A stretch of 37,924 nucleotides of DNA from NCBI RefSeq assembly GCF_963678635.1, contig NW_026971164.1:1-37924 (forward strand), in the 5' to 3' direction. Position numbers and translations under genes: made by a program. This stretch comes from Symsagittifera roscoffensis (Eukaryota; Xenacoelomorpha; Acoela; Convolutidae). The notes below the pieces were generated by a model, which worked only from the letters and a program-made list of their open reading frames with translations, was not told where the DNA came from and searched no databases. Below are positions 9,180 through 19,143 of the stretch, piece by piece. Each line of letters begins with the position of its first letter. Position 1 is the stretch's first letter.

Positions 9180-9501
9180 GACGCTCTCTGCAATCCGCAA
9201 GAGACCCTCTGCAATCCGCAACAGACACTCTGCAATCTGCAACCGACACTCTGCAATCTGCCACAGACACTCTGCAATCCGCAACAGATGCTCTGCAATC
9301 CGCCACAGACACTCTGCAATCTGCAACCGACACTCTGCAATCCGCTACAGACACTCTGCAATCCGCAACAGATGCTGTGCAATCCGCCACAGACCCTCTG
9401 CAATCTGCAACCGACACTCTGCAATCCGCTACAGACACTCTGCAATCCGCAACAGATGCTGTGCAATCCGCTACAGACCCTCTTCAAGCCGCAACAGATG
9501 A
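9180..9501 (-). repeat. 21-bp minisatellite in BEL leader (~15 units)
   Basis: CTGCAATCCGCAACAGACACT-type units start at 9188 and recur every 21 bp until about 9482. Variation is concentrated at a few positions (C/T, A/C, G/C). Because 21 is a multiple of 3, several frames on both strands stay open and encode seven-residue repeats (for example SVADCRV). No ATG-initiated protein with non-repeat sequence at both ends is convincing, so it is treated as noncoding leader DNA. Confidence 0.9.
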
Positions 9502-9627
9502 ATTCCGACCGACAGCACTCTGTTTGAGCCACCTGCTTTCGTACAACTCTGGGGATTCTGCCAACTACACTCGTGTCGGGAAAACTGTCCGAGAAACAAA
9601 TTGAAAGGGAACTATCATCGATCTCGT

Positions 9628-9645
9628 GTCCCTTGTGGGGCGCCA
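9628..9645 (-). promoter_or_regulatory. primer-binding site of BEL element
   Basis: On the sense strand, three bases (TTT) after the 5' LTR, the sequence reads TGGCGCCCCACAAGGGAC. It starts with TGG, complementary to a tRNA CCA end, and would pair with the last 18 nt of a tRNA. The exact tRNA is not identified. Confidence 0.75.
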
Positions 9646-9648
9646 AAA

Positions 9649-10125
9649 TGTGCGCTCAATCTCCGTTATTTGGTAAAACTATGAAGTCGAATGCTTTGAA
9701 TTATAAAGAGTATTTATCGGCAAAGACTCTCAGAAAAATCAATATTTTATCATAATTTTGGTCAAGCATAACATCATATAACTTCAATTCTGAACTGTCC
9801 GTTTTTGGTACAAAACGGCGCAAGCTAGCCACAAGAACCGGTCGGTAATGTCCTTGAGACAAATTGCTCTTTTTGGCGGTCAACCTTAATCAAGGCTGAA
9901 CCGAATTAGAACCAAAAAAACAGTAAAAAACGGTCAAATGGGGCTATAGCCCCTCGGGTCTACATGTTTTAAGGTCTGCATATGGGGGGACTCGAACCCG
10001 GTTGACCGGCGTGAGAGACTTGTCTCTAGGCCGCTCGGCCAACTGTGCTTATTGTTGTTACATTTTAGTTCAGTTTTATATGCATCTATACTCTACATTC
10101 TATACTCTACATTTGCATTGCAACA
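9649..10125 (-). repeat. 5' LTR of BEL/Pao element
   Basis: A 477-bp direct repeat of 480-956, apparently identical. In sense orientation it would supply the promoter. It ends three bases before the primer-binding site. It carries the second copy of the tRNA-like block (9978-10048). Confidence 0.93.
9978..10048 (-). promoter_or_regulatory. tRNA-like block in 5' LTR (second copy)
   Basis: Identical to 809-879, with the same A box, B box, palindrome and T-runs. In this copy a Pol III transcript would start inside the 5' LTR and end before the primer-binding site, in the sense direction. Confidence 0.55.
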
Positions 10126-10576
10126 ACTGTTTATAAGAGCCCGAAACAGCAGATACGGCTCGGCATTTTCTCAATAGTGTTTGAAAAAAATTTAAGGTTA
10201 CATAAAAAATTTATAGAGGATTATTTGGATGCCGTTATTACGAAAAGCTCGGACTTTTTGAGAAAGGGTTGCTATCAAAAATTATTAGGCTAAATGAGGC
10301 AATTCGAACTTTCTAAATTATTTTGTGGCCTTGTTAATTCAGATACACACCAGTACAATAAAAAATGACGACTGATCTCTTTAACTACTTACCGATTATG
10401 CAAAGGGGGGTACGTTACTTGATCCAAAAGACACATATGATTAACGCCGTTGAATTACTTCACTATAGGGGTTGCAATTCGTTACTAAGTACCCTAAGAG
10501 GGGGGTTGTGAAAAAGAACTTTAGTTAACAAAAACGCCAAGTGTAAGGGGAATGTTAAAAAAACCAAAATGAGTAC
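10126..10576 (-). other. host intron 2 segment
   Basis: AT-rich sequence between the BEL element and host exon 2. No gene or clear repeat is seen. Read on the minus strand it begins with the GTACTC donor of exon 2. Confidence 0.45.
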
Positions 10577-10666
10577 CTGACGAACTTATCCATCTGAGTG
10601 TTGGCCTCAATCACTGACTTCTCCATTTCAGTCACGTGTTCTGTCAGGTTCTTCACCATCTTTTGT
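10577..10666 (-). CDS. host gene coding exon 2 (coiled-coil protein, partial)
   Basis: A 90-nt GC-richer island in AT-rich DNA. On the minus strand it is preceded by a pyrimidine-rich acceptor (TTCTATTCAG) and followed by the donor CAG/GTACTC. After one leading nucleotide it encodes QKMVKNLTEHVTEMEKSVIE plus ANTQMDKFV, with hydrophobic heptad spacing typical of a coiled coil, and leaves two nucleotides (AG). The phase (1 nt in, 2 nt out) matches the exon ending at 36829, so the two are probably consecutive. I do not recognise the protein. A longer open frame over 10555-10827 exists, but its flanks are AT-rich intron. Splicing is inferred, not shown. Confidence 0.65.
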
Positions 10667-13404
10667 CTGAATAGAATCATAAAATTTACAAGAACGTTTT
10701 CGTCATTGATTTTTTGTTGACATTTTTGAGGCAAATCAAATTTTTTTGCATCGAAAATTTGAAAACAGCTGGAAAAACCCAATAGCCTACAAAAATTAGC
10801 CTCCCCGATTAGTTTGTAGATTCGCAATTGGCTTACTTAATCACTTAATTACTAAAATTTGTTTGTAAATCTACTAACTAATCGAAAAAACTGACACATA
10901 TTTTGCCTTTAAATTGAAGTTGTTTGAAATGATTGATTTGACCCAATTCAGAGTGATTTCGAGCAAAATACATCAAAATCTGATATGATCACAAGCAAAC
11001 TTCAGTCAGAAAACTAAATTCAGATGGTGTGGAAATATGGTTTTGTATAATACTCCTATACTTTTTCAATTTCTGTAAGGTTTATCTGTCGGAGGTATAT
11101 TTAGAATTAAGTTTTGTTGGACAAGGTCGCGTAAACACTTTAAGTAAAGTCAATGATGCCTCAAAAAACGAGCACTTACCAACAAAATGACAAACCCTGA
11201 ACCTTTTTTTAAAGTAGAGCTTTTTCATACAGCTGTTTCACTATTCTGTAAGAAGGTAACAAAAGCTTCAGGTTTATAGAATTCCAAAACCGATAAATGC
11301 CATTTGTTGTATCGTCTTTAAATGAAAAAGTGTGTTCAGCTTCAAGGAGGTTTGAAAACAATTCAAAATAAAGTATCGTTCAAATAAGAAAAAGGGCCAA
11401 AAACGTTTTCTAGGGAAGTTCAAAAGGGCCAAAAAAGTTTTCTAGGGAGAAAGAAGTTGACTCTGAAAGTAAATGTTTCAGTTGTTTCTTATCTTTTAAT
11501 AAATTTCCAAGGAATTAGCAGCCTTTTAAGAGCAAAAACTTTGATAAACCGTTTATGAATTAGCGTTGAAATTGTTAGTGTTGCAGTAAACTTGAGTGAT
11601 TTAAGGTCGTTTCTTTGTCTTGGTTGGTGCATTTACACTTTTGCTTTTTGTTCCGACTTTTGAAAAACTTAGGAAAAGTTTGTGCTGGGCAGTATTATTC
11701 CAGACAAGCTTCAATGTCCCGGGATCTAAATTAAACAGATGTTTTACCTGTGATCATTTTTCATTATGAGGGTTTTAAAATGGCTAATAATTAGCTCGCA
11801 AAATATTTTTTTTTGGAAAATCAGCTTTTAATTGCAAAAACTGTTTCATAGACTTCAAACGACAATCAGAACATGGAAGATTAAAGATTTCGCGCTGATG
11901 CGAGAAGTCTTCTTCTTTCGGTTTCTGAGGAAACGCGGAATATTTATGCTTGCGGTGTTTTTTATTCAGTCAACAATGAGCAAGCAAAACAATAGTTTTG
12001 ACGCAAGAAAATGTACTTTCCATTAAAGATATCAACTCCCTGAGTTCAAATAAAAAATTATCATTTTTGATTTTTCTTTATAAAATTCTAGGGTTTTAAA
12101 GCTGCGGTTTTAGCCACGATCTGTACTATTTTATGTTGACAGTGAAGATTATTTGTAATGCTGAAAGCGAACTGCGATTTATTTATGAATGGCAAGTTTT
12201 CTCGCATTACTAAATCATTCTAAATTGAACTGAGGCAAACTAATCACTTTTAGTATTTTCTGGCTACTCAAATTTTCAGATTTGATGTTTGCTTTTGTCC
12301 AAAATAAATGAATTTTTGAATTGTTTTCACCAAAAATTATTCGAGACTGGTTGAAGGGCAGTCGGTACATTCAGGGATTTGTTTTGATTCATGCTATCTT
12401 GATTTGAATCAAAGCTTGTTTTTTTGGCCAGAGACTAAGTAGCTTTTGTTGAATTTTGCTTTGATTTCTGTAACATTTCATTTTTTGAATAATCGTTGGT
12501 ACTATTGATTGTTTTAAAGACATCTTGTATATCAGTTCTAAATTTTACGGTTATAGGCATCTATTCTAAAACTAAACTATCTTAGAAAAGCAAAACTTCA
12601 AGCATTTTTTCGAAGACAACAAAGTGATTGCGGTGAAAAGACAACAAAGTTATTTCAACAATCCCGCGTTCGGTGGTTGACCTCAGCACTCCTGACAAAA
12701 AGAGTTTCTCTAGTTTTTTTCTTCGAATAAAAATGATGGAATATTTGAGCTCGGGTGGCTTTTCTCTCCAGGCAAGTTTTGAATTTGTATCTAACCATTT
12801 TTAACAGAACTTTTCTATGCCATCTGAAGCTGAAATTTTTTAAATTTTCCAATTGATGTTTTTAATAAACATCTTCAAAGTCTTTGCAAAACAATACGAA
12901 TGTTTAGGGCTTTGCTCTGACACAAGCAGTCTTGTTTACATTTTGAACTAATTCAGAACGCTAAAAGTTCTTTCCTTGGCGCTTGAATTCTTTGTATTCC
13001 AACAAACCTGTCAGATTGCATCAAAATGATTTTCTATGTTGAAGAGCGATAGCATCCAACTCCCGAAAAATTTGTAGATTCTCAGTTGTATCAGATACTT
13101 TTCAGCTCTTTATAACCATCTAATTCGTGTGGTGCGTGTGCATTATGTTGATATTCGGAAAACAGAGTGAAAACAGAGTTTTTTTTTTAATATTTGAAGT
13201 TTTGCTTAAAACTTTATTTGTGTCCGCGGAAGAGGGCGAGAGTTAGTTCCAGGTTCAAAAAACAACGCAATTAAAAGTTAAAAGTAAATTGAACAAATTT
13301 ATATCCTCTATAAAAATGCACCCAGATAAATGACTGATGCTGGGGTAGAGTTTGAGGGGAAGTGAATATTGCACTGGTGTTTTTCATCAATTTGAGTTGT
13401 TTTG
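10667..13404 (-). other. host intron 1, left part: no gene seen
   Basis: 2.7 kb of AT-rich DNA with homopolymer runs. Short frames on both strands (for example 11832-12026 and 12655-12852) have no recognisable domain and look like chance. The only structure noted is the short repeat at 11390-11448. Confidence 0.5.
11390..11448. repeat. two-copy 32-bp-period tandem repeat
   Basis: AAAAGGGCCAAAAA(C/A)GTTTTCTAGGGA occurs twice, at 11390-11416 and 11422-11448. It is a local duplication with no evident function. Confidence 0.7.
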
Positions 13405-13814
13405 TGAGTTAGGACCGATGTGGTTAACTCATAGAGTAATTTCGGATAGGGTACACCGTCTGCTCGTCACGCTATCTTATTTTCGGCCGGATAGATTCGT
13501 GCAACTTCTTAGTCTAATACCGATCCTAATCTTACTCTTATATCTACTAGTCTCAGGGTGTTTAACTAGTCTCTGCTAGGCTCAATAGATCTAGAGTATA
13601 CTGGCTTATTGCAACTGTTGAAGTTATCTTGGAGAGGTAACTAATTTCTAAGTTAAATTCAAATCACTCTGGTGCTGAAATTACAAGTAATTTCAGCACT
13701 TACAAATAAGTGGGTTGTTAGTTTGATGGATTATGATTGGTTAATATTAAATATTTTACAGTGGTAAAATATCTAATTTATCCAATAATAAAATGTAGTT
13801 TAGATCAGGTTCCA
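13405..13814 (-). repeat. 3' LTR of giant element
   Basis: A 410-bp repeat of 35148-35557 with six substitutions. It includes a perfect 13-bp hairpin (13672-13699, GTGCTGAAATTAC with a 2-base gap) and a 9-bp one (13751-13772). A TATA-like GATATAAGAG lies on the sense strand near 13536-13545. The left flank TTTG and the far flank GTTG differ at one of four bases. A 5-mer GTTGT occurs at both sides but is offset by four bases on this side. Confidence 0.9.
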
Positions 13815-15425
13815 CCCATCCGAAGTTTACAGAGTTTTTTAGAACTATCTTTCTTCTCTGCAATTTGAAGGATGGATGATGAACGTTGGTATTTGGCGAA
13901 CATCATTTTCTTATCCGGTTCCTCTTGAAGAAGAACGTTCCAGGACGCTGGAATTATGGACAGGAAATTATTACGTCGTCATTCGACAACGACTGTGATC
14001 CCCAATGAAACCAATCCGATTTCAGAATGGTTTGCTATGACAGGTTTTTCTGTATTAGTAGAGAACTGTTTTGTGTGCAGCCTCGTCTCTGAATGGCGTG
14101 AAGATCGTGTGTGGAAGGGATGCCTTGTAACTCGGATCTGTACGTATACTTGAACATCGAGGTGGTCATTGTTCTAGTTCAATGAAGTCCTTTTCTGCGA
14201 GGTCAAGTGGTACTCTAAATCCTTTGAGTCGTGATTGTGGACGGCATGTCGGTTGTGTTTAGCCATTCTTTTTTTCGAGTGTGATGGGATCATCTAGTCT
14301 TTGGATGTTCATCTTTGTTGTTGTGTATGATCTATATACTGCAAAGTATGATTTACATTTTATAAAATTATGTTAATTCGGTTTTTTAATCATGAATTTA
14401 GTTAGTCATTTTCACAAAAGCGTTTTGTTTTAGTTTGGTTATTTTGAAGAGTTACTCACCCTTGAGTACCTCTTATTAAAAATAGGAGTGTGGTCACAAA
14501 GCGTGGATGTAGCGCGGTGGTTTAGGCCGGCTATAGAGCATGCTCAGGACGTCCTCTCTGGTGGGTTAGGCCAGGAGTGGGAGTATGATTTCAGGCTGTT
14601 TCTTTGAGAGGTCCTGTTATGTGATAACGTTTTATGTTGGGTTTATGTTGGTCTTTTCTTATGTTTCTTTGGTTGTGTCATTTTTTCAAAAATCTAATTG
14701 TTTTTGGTATGGGTTTGTCTTGCGACTTTTTTATGTTTTATCATTTCTTTCTTAGACTTTATAATATTCTTCAAAAGAATAAGTTATCCAGTTTTAAACT
14801 GGGTTTATCCGGTTTGGGTACCGTTGGTTTTCTTTTCTTAGTCATGCTGTTATTTTATGATTTGTGGTGTTTAGTAAGCTGCGTTGGTTAGTTTGGTTTA
14901 GTGTATAATTCCTTTCCAACCGGGTTAAAGGAAAGTTTGAAACTTGTTATCGCATGTTAGAGTTGTTAATGGGGAAAGCTTGAAACTTAAAATCATTTTT
15001 TAAACAATTCTTCGTGGGCGAGCTGTGCGAGTTTGGATAGAATTCTTGTGCGAATGAAAGAAAATATTGAAAAGGTTAGTACTGCTTTCTCATTTTATTA
15101 ATTTATTGCATAGAATTTGAATTTTACTGCGTTTTTTGGGAAAACTTTTTAAATTATAAATTTTCATCGTAACTAAGTTTACTGCTTCATGGGGAAATAA
15201 TTTATAAATAAAATTACTACATTTGGTATTAATTTTACTACATTATTTAGTGCAAGAAATTAATGAATTTTAGGATACTTTAACAAGTTTTCATTTTTAT
15301 TTTTTTATTTTCTGTTTTGTAGATGATCGTGGTGTGAAGAGTAGAAATATAAATCAAACATTGATAGAAAATCGTCAGTACAAATTTAAATTTATTAGTT
15401 AAAAGTATTTCAAATTATATTTACC
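13815..15425 (-). other. 3' untranslated region of giant element
   Basis: 1.6 kb between the ORF-X stop and the 3' LTR. No sense-strand gene is seen. Plus-strand frames at 13956-14153 and 14634-14891 are antisense to the element, biased by its T/G-rich plus strand, and carry no recognised domain. A GC-richer patch lies at about 14490-14590. The bases next to the LTR read GGATGGG on the sense strand, at best a weak polypurine tract. Confidence 0.5.
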
Positions 15426-17225
15426 TTAATCTTCTGGGAAAAAGCCGTAGGGGAAGATGTCTGATGTTGTTAGCAGTTTGGCTAGTATGCGTATGATGTT
15501 TTCAGTTTGTAGCAGTGGCCAAAGCAATATAAGTGCTTTAATGGTGTTTAGTTCTTCGGTGCCTACTGCAAACTCGTAAGGTGTGTTTTGGATGAGCTTA
15601 TATATTTTATGATTATATTTAGTATTGGGAATATATTCTAATATGGGTATTTCAATAGGCTGGATAAATTCATGCGGGATAAGGAAGGGCCTGGATTCTT
15701 CGGCATTGAAGGTCTTTGTAATGGGACAGAATATATACATTTGGGTAACTGGGTCATAGTTGCAGAGGATGCCGTGGAGGTTAGTATCTTTAATGCAATA
15801 TGTAAAATTAAGGAAAAATGGTGACGTGTACTTTGAGTTAAGAAACTGAAAACAATGGCGAGGTTGTCTGGACGGGGTGTGTAAATCAAAATGATTTTGT
15901 ATAAAACGATAGTATGTATATGAGTGCGTTTGTTTAGTGCGTAACATAAAATCGTGGGAACAGTGCAAATCGCGTTCCTGTGGTGATAGAAAGTGAAAAG
16001 TTAGTGAAAATAGCTGAAATTTATCATAGAAGCTCTCGTATGTTTGAATATCAGCTAGTAATTCTGAAATAATGTGGTCATGCTTTCTATCAAAAATATT
16101 AAGTGTGAATACGTATGATGTTTTGCTGAAAAACTTTTCTGTTAGTTGCGGGTTTGCGAAGCGGTCTTCATCTAAAAATTGATCTTGATTAGGGCGGATG
16201 ATGTTATGATTGTAGTATTCTATTGCAAATTCGTTAGCGCGGGGTGCAGTGTATGTTTTTAGTAATTTTTCATATCCAACGTAAGTAAATTGTCGAGGTG
16301 TTAGTGTTGTGGTGAGTCTATATAACATGTTTTTGTTCTTTTCAATAATGTCATGAGTATTAGCTAATGGTAGGCAAAGGGGGTTAGTAAAATTAAAATA
16401 AGCTGTCCAATGAAGTGTTGGCATTAAAACGTGTTCATCGACAAAACTGCGTGTGTCGTTAGTATTATTAGGTGTATTTAATGTATATTGCGGAACTGAG
16501 GGTAAGGTGATTTCAAGAAAATGTTTTGTGTTGGTGTGTTGCGGGTGATTAATATATTCGCGGGCTGTTCCGGGTTTGGTTGGGAATGAGTGATTTGGAA
16601 GTTTTCGTTTAAAAGTGCGATAAGCTCGGTGAGTGCTAGTAGGTGTTTCGGTGGATGTGGATGATTGTGCTAATGATGGAGTGTAAGCTGAGGAGGGTGT
16701 GGGGGTAGGTGGATTTGAGGATGTTATTGTGGATGATAGTTGACGTGTTGTGAGAGTGTTGGGGTATATTAATTGTTGTTGTAAAGTAATGAAATTATCA
16801 AGTTCCTGGAAAATTTGGGGGGTAACTGGGGAATTATTATATGATCTGTCGGAATGAAGTGGAGAATAGGTTGGGGTCACTTGGGAAGCATAAGAAGGAG
16901 TGGAAACGGATGGGAGTGGACGATGAGATGGGATTGGTTGAAAAGGGGGTTTCGAAAAAACTGAGGGGTTGGTCTGGGTATAGGTAGAGGGAGATGGTTC
17001 GGTGTCTCCAAATTCGTCGGGGGTTTCTACATTAGAGTTAAAAAATTGTGAGATAGAATGTATAACTAAAATATCAGAGTTAGTATCAGAATTCGTGCTT
17101 GATGATATATTAATAATCGGAAAATCGGGTGGTGGGAAAACAAAAAGTGGGATTATTGGGATTTGAGTTTGGAGGTTGGCTGGATTGGAATTTGAGCGAT
17201 GGAGGGATCCAAGTTGTCGGCTCAT
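15426..17225 (-). CDS. ORF-X, 599-residue protein of unknown function
   Basis: An intact frame from an ATG (17225) to a stop at 15426, the last gene before the 3' LTR. Residues 1 to about 215 are Ser/Thr/Pro/Asn-rich low complexity. Residues about 216-599 look globular, rich in Phe, Tyr, His and Leu, with few cysteines, and end in GFFPED. No signal peptide, zinc finger or catalytic motif is recognised. Its start overlaps the end of the duplicated envelope-tail frame (17110-17700) by 116 nt in another frame, an arrangement repeated in the second copy (19028/19143). The overlap suggests the two are translated from one subgenomic RNA. It is longer and cleaner than any other frame in this element. 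It could be a regulatory or structural accessory protein, but no function is assigned. Confidence 0.7.
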   Translation of the reverse strand: MSRQLGSLHRSNSNPANLQTQIPIIPLFVFPPPDFPIINISSSTNSDTNSDILVIHSISQFFNSNVETPDEFGDTEPSPSTYTQTNPSVFSKPPFQPIPSHRPLPSVSTPSYASQVTPTYSPLHSDRSYNNSPVTPQIFQELDNFITLQQQLIYPNTLTTRQLSSTITSSNPPTPTPSSAYTPSLAQSSTSTETPTSTHRAYRTFKRKLPNHSFPTKPGTAREYINHPQHTNTKHFLEITLPSVPQYTLNTPNNTNDTRSFVDEHVLMPTLHWTAYFNFTNPLCLPLANTHDIIEKNKNMLYRLTTTLTPRQFTYVGYEKLLKTYTAPRANEFAIEYYNHNIIRPNQDQFLDEDRFANPQLTEKFFSKTSYVFTLNIFDRKHDHIISELLADIQTYESFYDKFQLFSLTFHFLSPQERDLHCSHDFMLRTKQTHSYTYYRFIQNHFDLHTPSRQPRHCFQFLNSKYTSPFFLNFTYCIKDTNLHGILCNYDPVTQMYIFCPITKTFNAEESRPFLIPHEFIQPIEIPILEYIPNTKYNHKIYKLIQNTPYEFAVGTEELNTIKALILLWPLLQTENIIRILAKLLTTSDIFPYGFFPED

Positions 17226-17713
17226 CGTGGGCTAAAAAAAATGATTGTTGAGACTGAAAAGTGGTGGTGTGGGGTTGTTCTATAATTTGTTCGTATGTAT
17301 TATCATTTTGTGAATGATGTGTCATTATATGTTGGATGGGACTTTGTGTTGTATTTGGTCTAGAATTTGGATTATTTGTGATTGCTAGGTTTCGGAAATT
17401 ACGGGGAACTAGTGATAATGGATGATTTTGTGGTAGGGGTGGCAACTGTGGTGCGGTAGGTGTTATTTCTATTTTGTTGTGTTCTTCGTCGTATGTGTTT
17501 TGTCTCGTGGATATTTTTGTATTATATTCTTTTATTTGTGCATCTAAAAGTATTTTGTTAATTGATGATGAAAAAATTCCAAGAAATCCTGCAAATAGTA
17601 TACGTGCTACACTTGCTTGTCTGTTTACTTGTGTGTGTATAGCGCATGTTTTATAGATTCCTTTTAAGAGTGAGAAAAGAATTCCTATAAAATTAAACAT
17701 GGTGTATAAGATA
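15880..17713 (-). repeat. 1.83-kb duplication, unit 1 (ORF-X and envelope tail)
   Basis: Matches 17798-19631 at a constant offset of 1918. The match is nearly perfect at about 17226-17440 but much weaker across the N-terminal half of ORF-X, where the translated copies differ at roughly one residue in seven. Unit 1 continues into the unique C-terminus of ORF-X (15426-15879); unit 2 does not. Confidence 0.9.
17110..17700 (-). pseudogene. duplicated envelope C-terminal fragment
   Basis: A copy of 19028-19618. It begins with a hydrophobic stretch, then a second hydrophobic segment (ILFAGFLGIFSSSI), then an Asn/Thr/Pro/His-rich tail. It lacks everything upstream in the envelope-like gene. The open frame actually extends upstream to 17886 through the duplication joint, fusing a fragment of ORF-X copy 2 and the filler in frame to this segment. 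It is most likely a by-product of the duplication. Confidence 0.6.
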
Positions 17714-17797
17714 CTTTTTTGGTACAAGTATAAAACCATAAAATCTTTCCTTCGTAATCTAGAAAATTTGATCTGTTTCCTGATAATAAGTATCCTG
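17710..17797 (-). repeat. 88-bp templated filler at duplication joint
   Basis: This stretch copies 20199-20286 from the envelope-like gene (landmarks TACTTTTTTGGTACA and CTGATAATAAGTATCCTG), with only a few substitutions. It sits between the two 1.83-kb units. GATA at one edge and CTG at the other give short homologies at the switches. Confidence 0.85.
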
Positions 17798-19143
17798 TGC
17801 AAATCAAAATGATTTTGTATAAAACGATAGTATGTATACGTGTGCGTTTGTTTAGTGCGTAACATAATATCGTGGGAACAGTGCAAATCGCGCTCCTGTG
17901 GTGAAAGAAAGTGAAAGGTTAGTGAGAATAACTGAAATTTATCATAAAAACTCTCGTATGCTTGAATATCAGCTAGTGATTCTGAAATAATGTGGTCATT
18001 CTTTCTATCAAAAATATTAAGTGTGAATACGTATGATGTTTTGATGAAACATTTTTCTGTTAGTTGCGGGTTTGCGAAGCGGTCTTCATCTAAAAATTGG
18101 TCTTGATTAGGGCGGATGATATTATGATCGTATTATTCTATTGCAAAGTCGTTAGCTCGGGGTAAAGTGAATGTTTTTGGTAACTTTTTATATCCAACGT
18201 AAGTAAACTGTCGAGATGTTAGTGTTGTGATGAGACTATATAGCATGTTTTTGTTCTTTTCTATGCTGTCATGAGTATTTGTTAGTGGTAGGCAAAGGGG
18301 GTTAGTAAAATTATAATAAGCTGTCCAATGAAGTGTTGGCATTAAAACATATTCATCTACAATATTGCGTGTGTCATTAGTGTCGTTAAGTGTGTTTAAT
18401 GTATATTACGGAAATGAGGGTAAGGTGATTTCTCGAAAAATTTTTGTGTTGGTGTGTTGCGGGTGATTAATATATTCGCGGGCTGTTCCGAGTTTGGTCG
18501 GGAATGGGTGATTTGGAAATTTTCGTTTAAAAGTGCGATAAGCTCTGTGAGTGCCAGTGGGCGTTTCGGTGGATGTGGATGATTGTGCTAATGATGGAGT
18601 GTAAGCTGAGGAGGGTGTGGGAGTAGGTGGATTTGAGGATGTTAACGTGGATGATAGTTGATGTATTGAAAGGGTGTTGGGGTGTAATAATTGTTGTTAT
18701 AAATTTATAAAATTATCGAGCTCCTGGGAAATTTGGGGGGTATCTGGGGAATTTTTATATGATCTGTCGGAATGAAGTGGAGAATAGGTTGGGGTTACTT
18801 GGGAAGCGTAGGAAGGAGTGGAAATGGATGGGAGTGGATGATTAGATGGGATTGGTTGAAAAGGGGGTTTGGAAAAAGCTGAGGAGTTGGTCTGGGTATA
18901 ATTTGAGCGAGATGGTTCGGAGTTTGCAAATTCGTCGGGGGTTTCTACATTAGAGTTATTAAATTGTGAGATAGAATATAAAACTGAAATATCTGAGTTA
19001 GTATCAGAATTCGTGCTTGATGGTATATTAATAATCGGAAAATCGGGTGGTGGGAAAGCAAAAAGTGGTATGATTGGGATTTGAGTTTGGAGGTTGGCTG
19101 GATTGGAATTTGAGCGATGGAGGGATCCAAGTTGTCGGCTCAT
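17798..19143 (-). pseudogene. ORF-X copy 2, truncated and interrupted
   Basis: Starts with the same MSRQLGSLHRSNSNPANLQ as ORF-X. It carries three in-frame stop codons, at 18697 (after ...DNFINL), in the middle near 18400, and at 18133, without any frameshift. It loses the C-terminal part at the 17798 joint. The intact copy at 15426-17225 shows what was lost. This copy is presumed inactive. Confidence 0.75.

Larger units (their letters stand above)
480..10125 (-). mobile_element. full-length BEL/Pao LTR retrotransposon
   Basis: This is a 9.65-kb element read on the minus strand. Two 477-bp direct LTRs (480-956 and 9649-10125, constant offset 9169) start with TG and end with CA on the plus strand. 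In sense order it has the 5' LTR (right), a primer-binding site, a 2-kb leader with an extra ORF, a single Gag-Pol frame of BEL/Pao type, a polypurine tract and the 3' LTR (left). The flanks GCTGT/ACTGT differ by one base and may be a 5-bp target-site duplication. The LTRs look identical by eye and the polyprotein is uninterrupted, so insertion was probably recent. The element sits in an intron of the host gene, in sense orientation. Confidence 0.93.

Noticed and set aside
9180-9501. CRISPR-like array
   Set aside because: Units are directly adjacent 21-bp tandem repeats without spacers, inside a retrotransposon leader.
9050-9646. 198-codon minus frame with seven-residue repeats over the minisatellite
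   Set aside because: It starts without ATG at the primer-binding site, and several other frames over the same array are equally open because the unit is 21 bp.
10555-10827. 90-codon frame as a stand-alone gene
   Set aside because: Only 10577-10666 has coding-like composition, and it is bounded by splice consensus; the rest reads as intron.
13352-13579. Plus-strand frame repeated at 35095-35319
   Set aside because: Both copies lie in the LTRs of the giant element; the repeat explains the match.
14490-14590. GC-rich patch with an A-box-like TAGCGCGGTGG
   Set aside because: No B box at a suitable distance and no tRNA fold; left unnamed.
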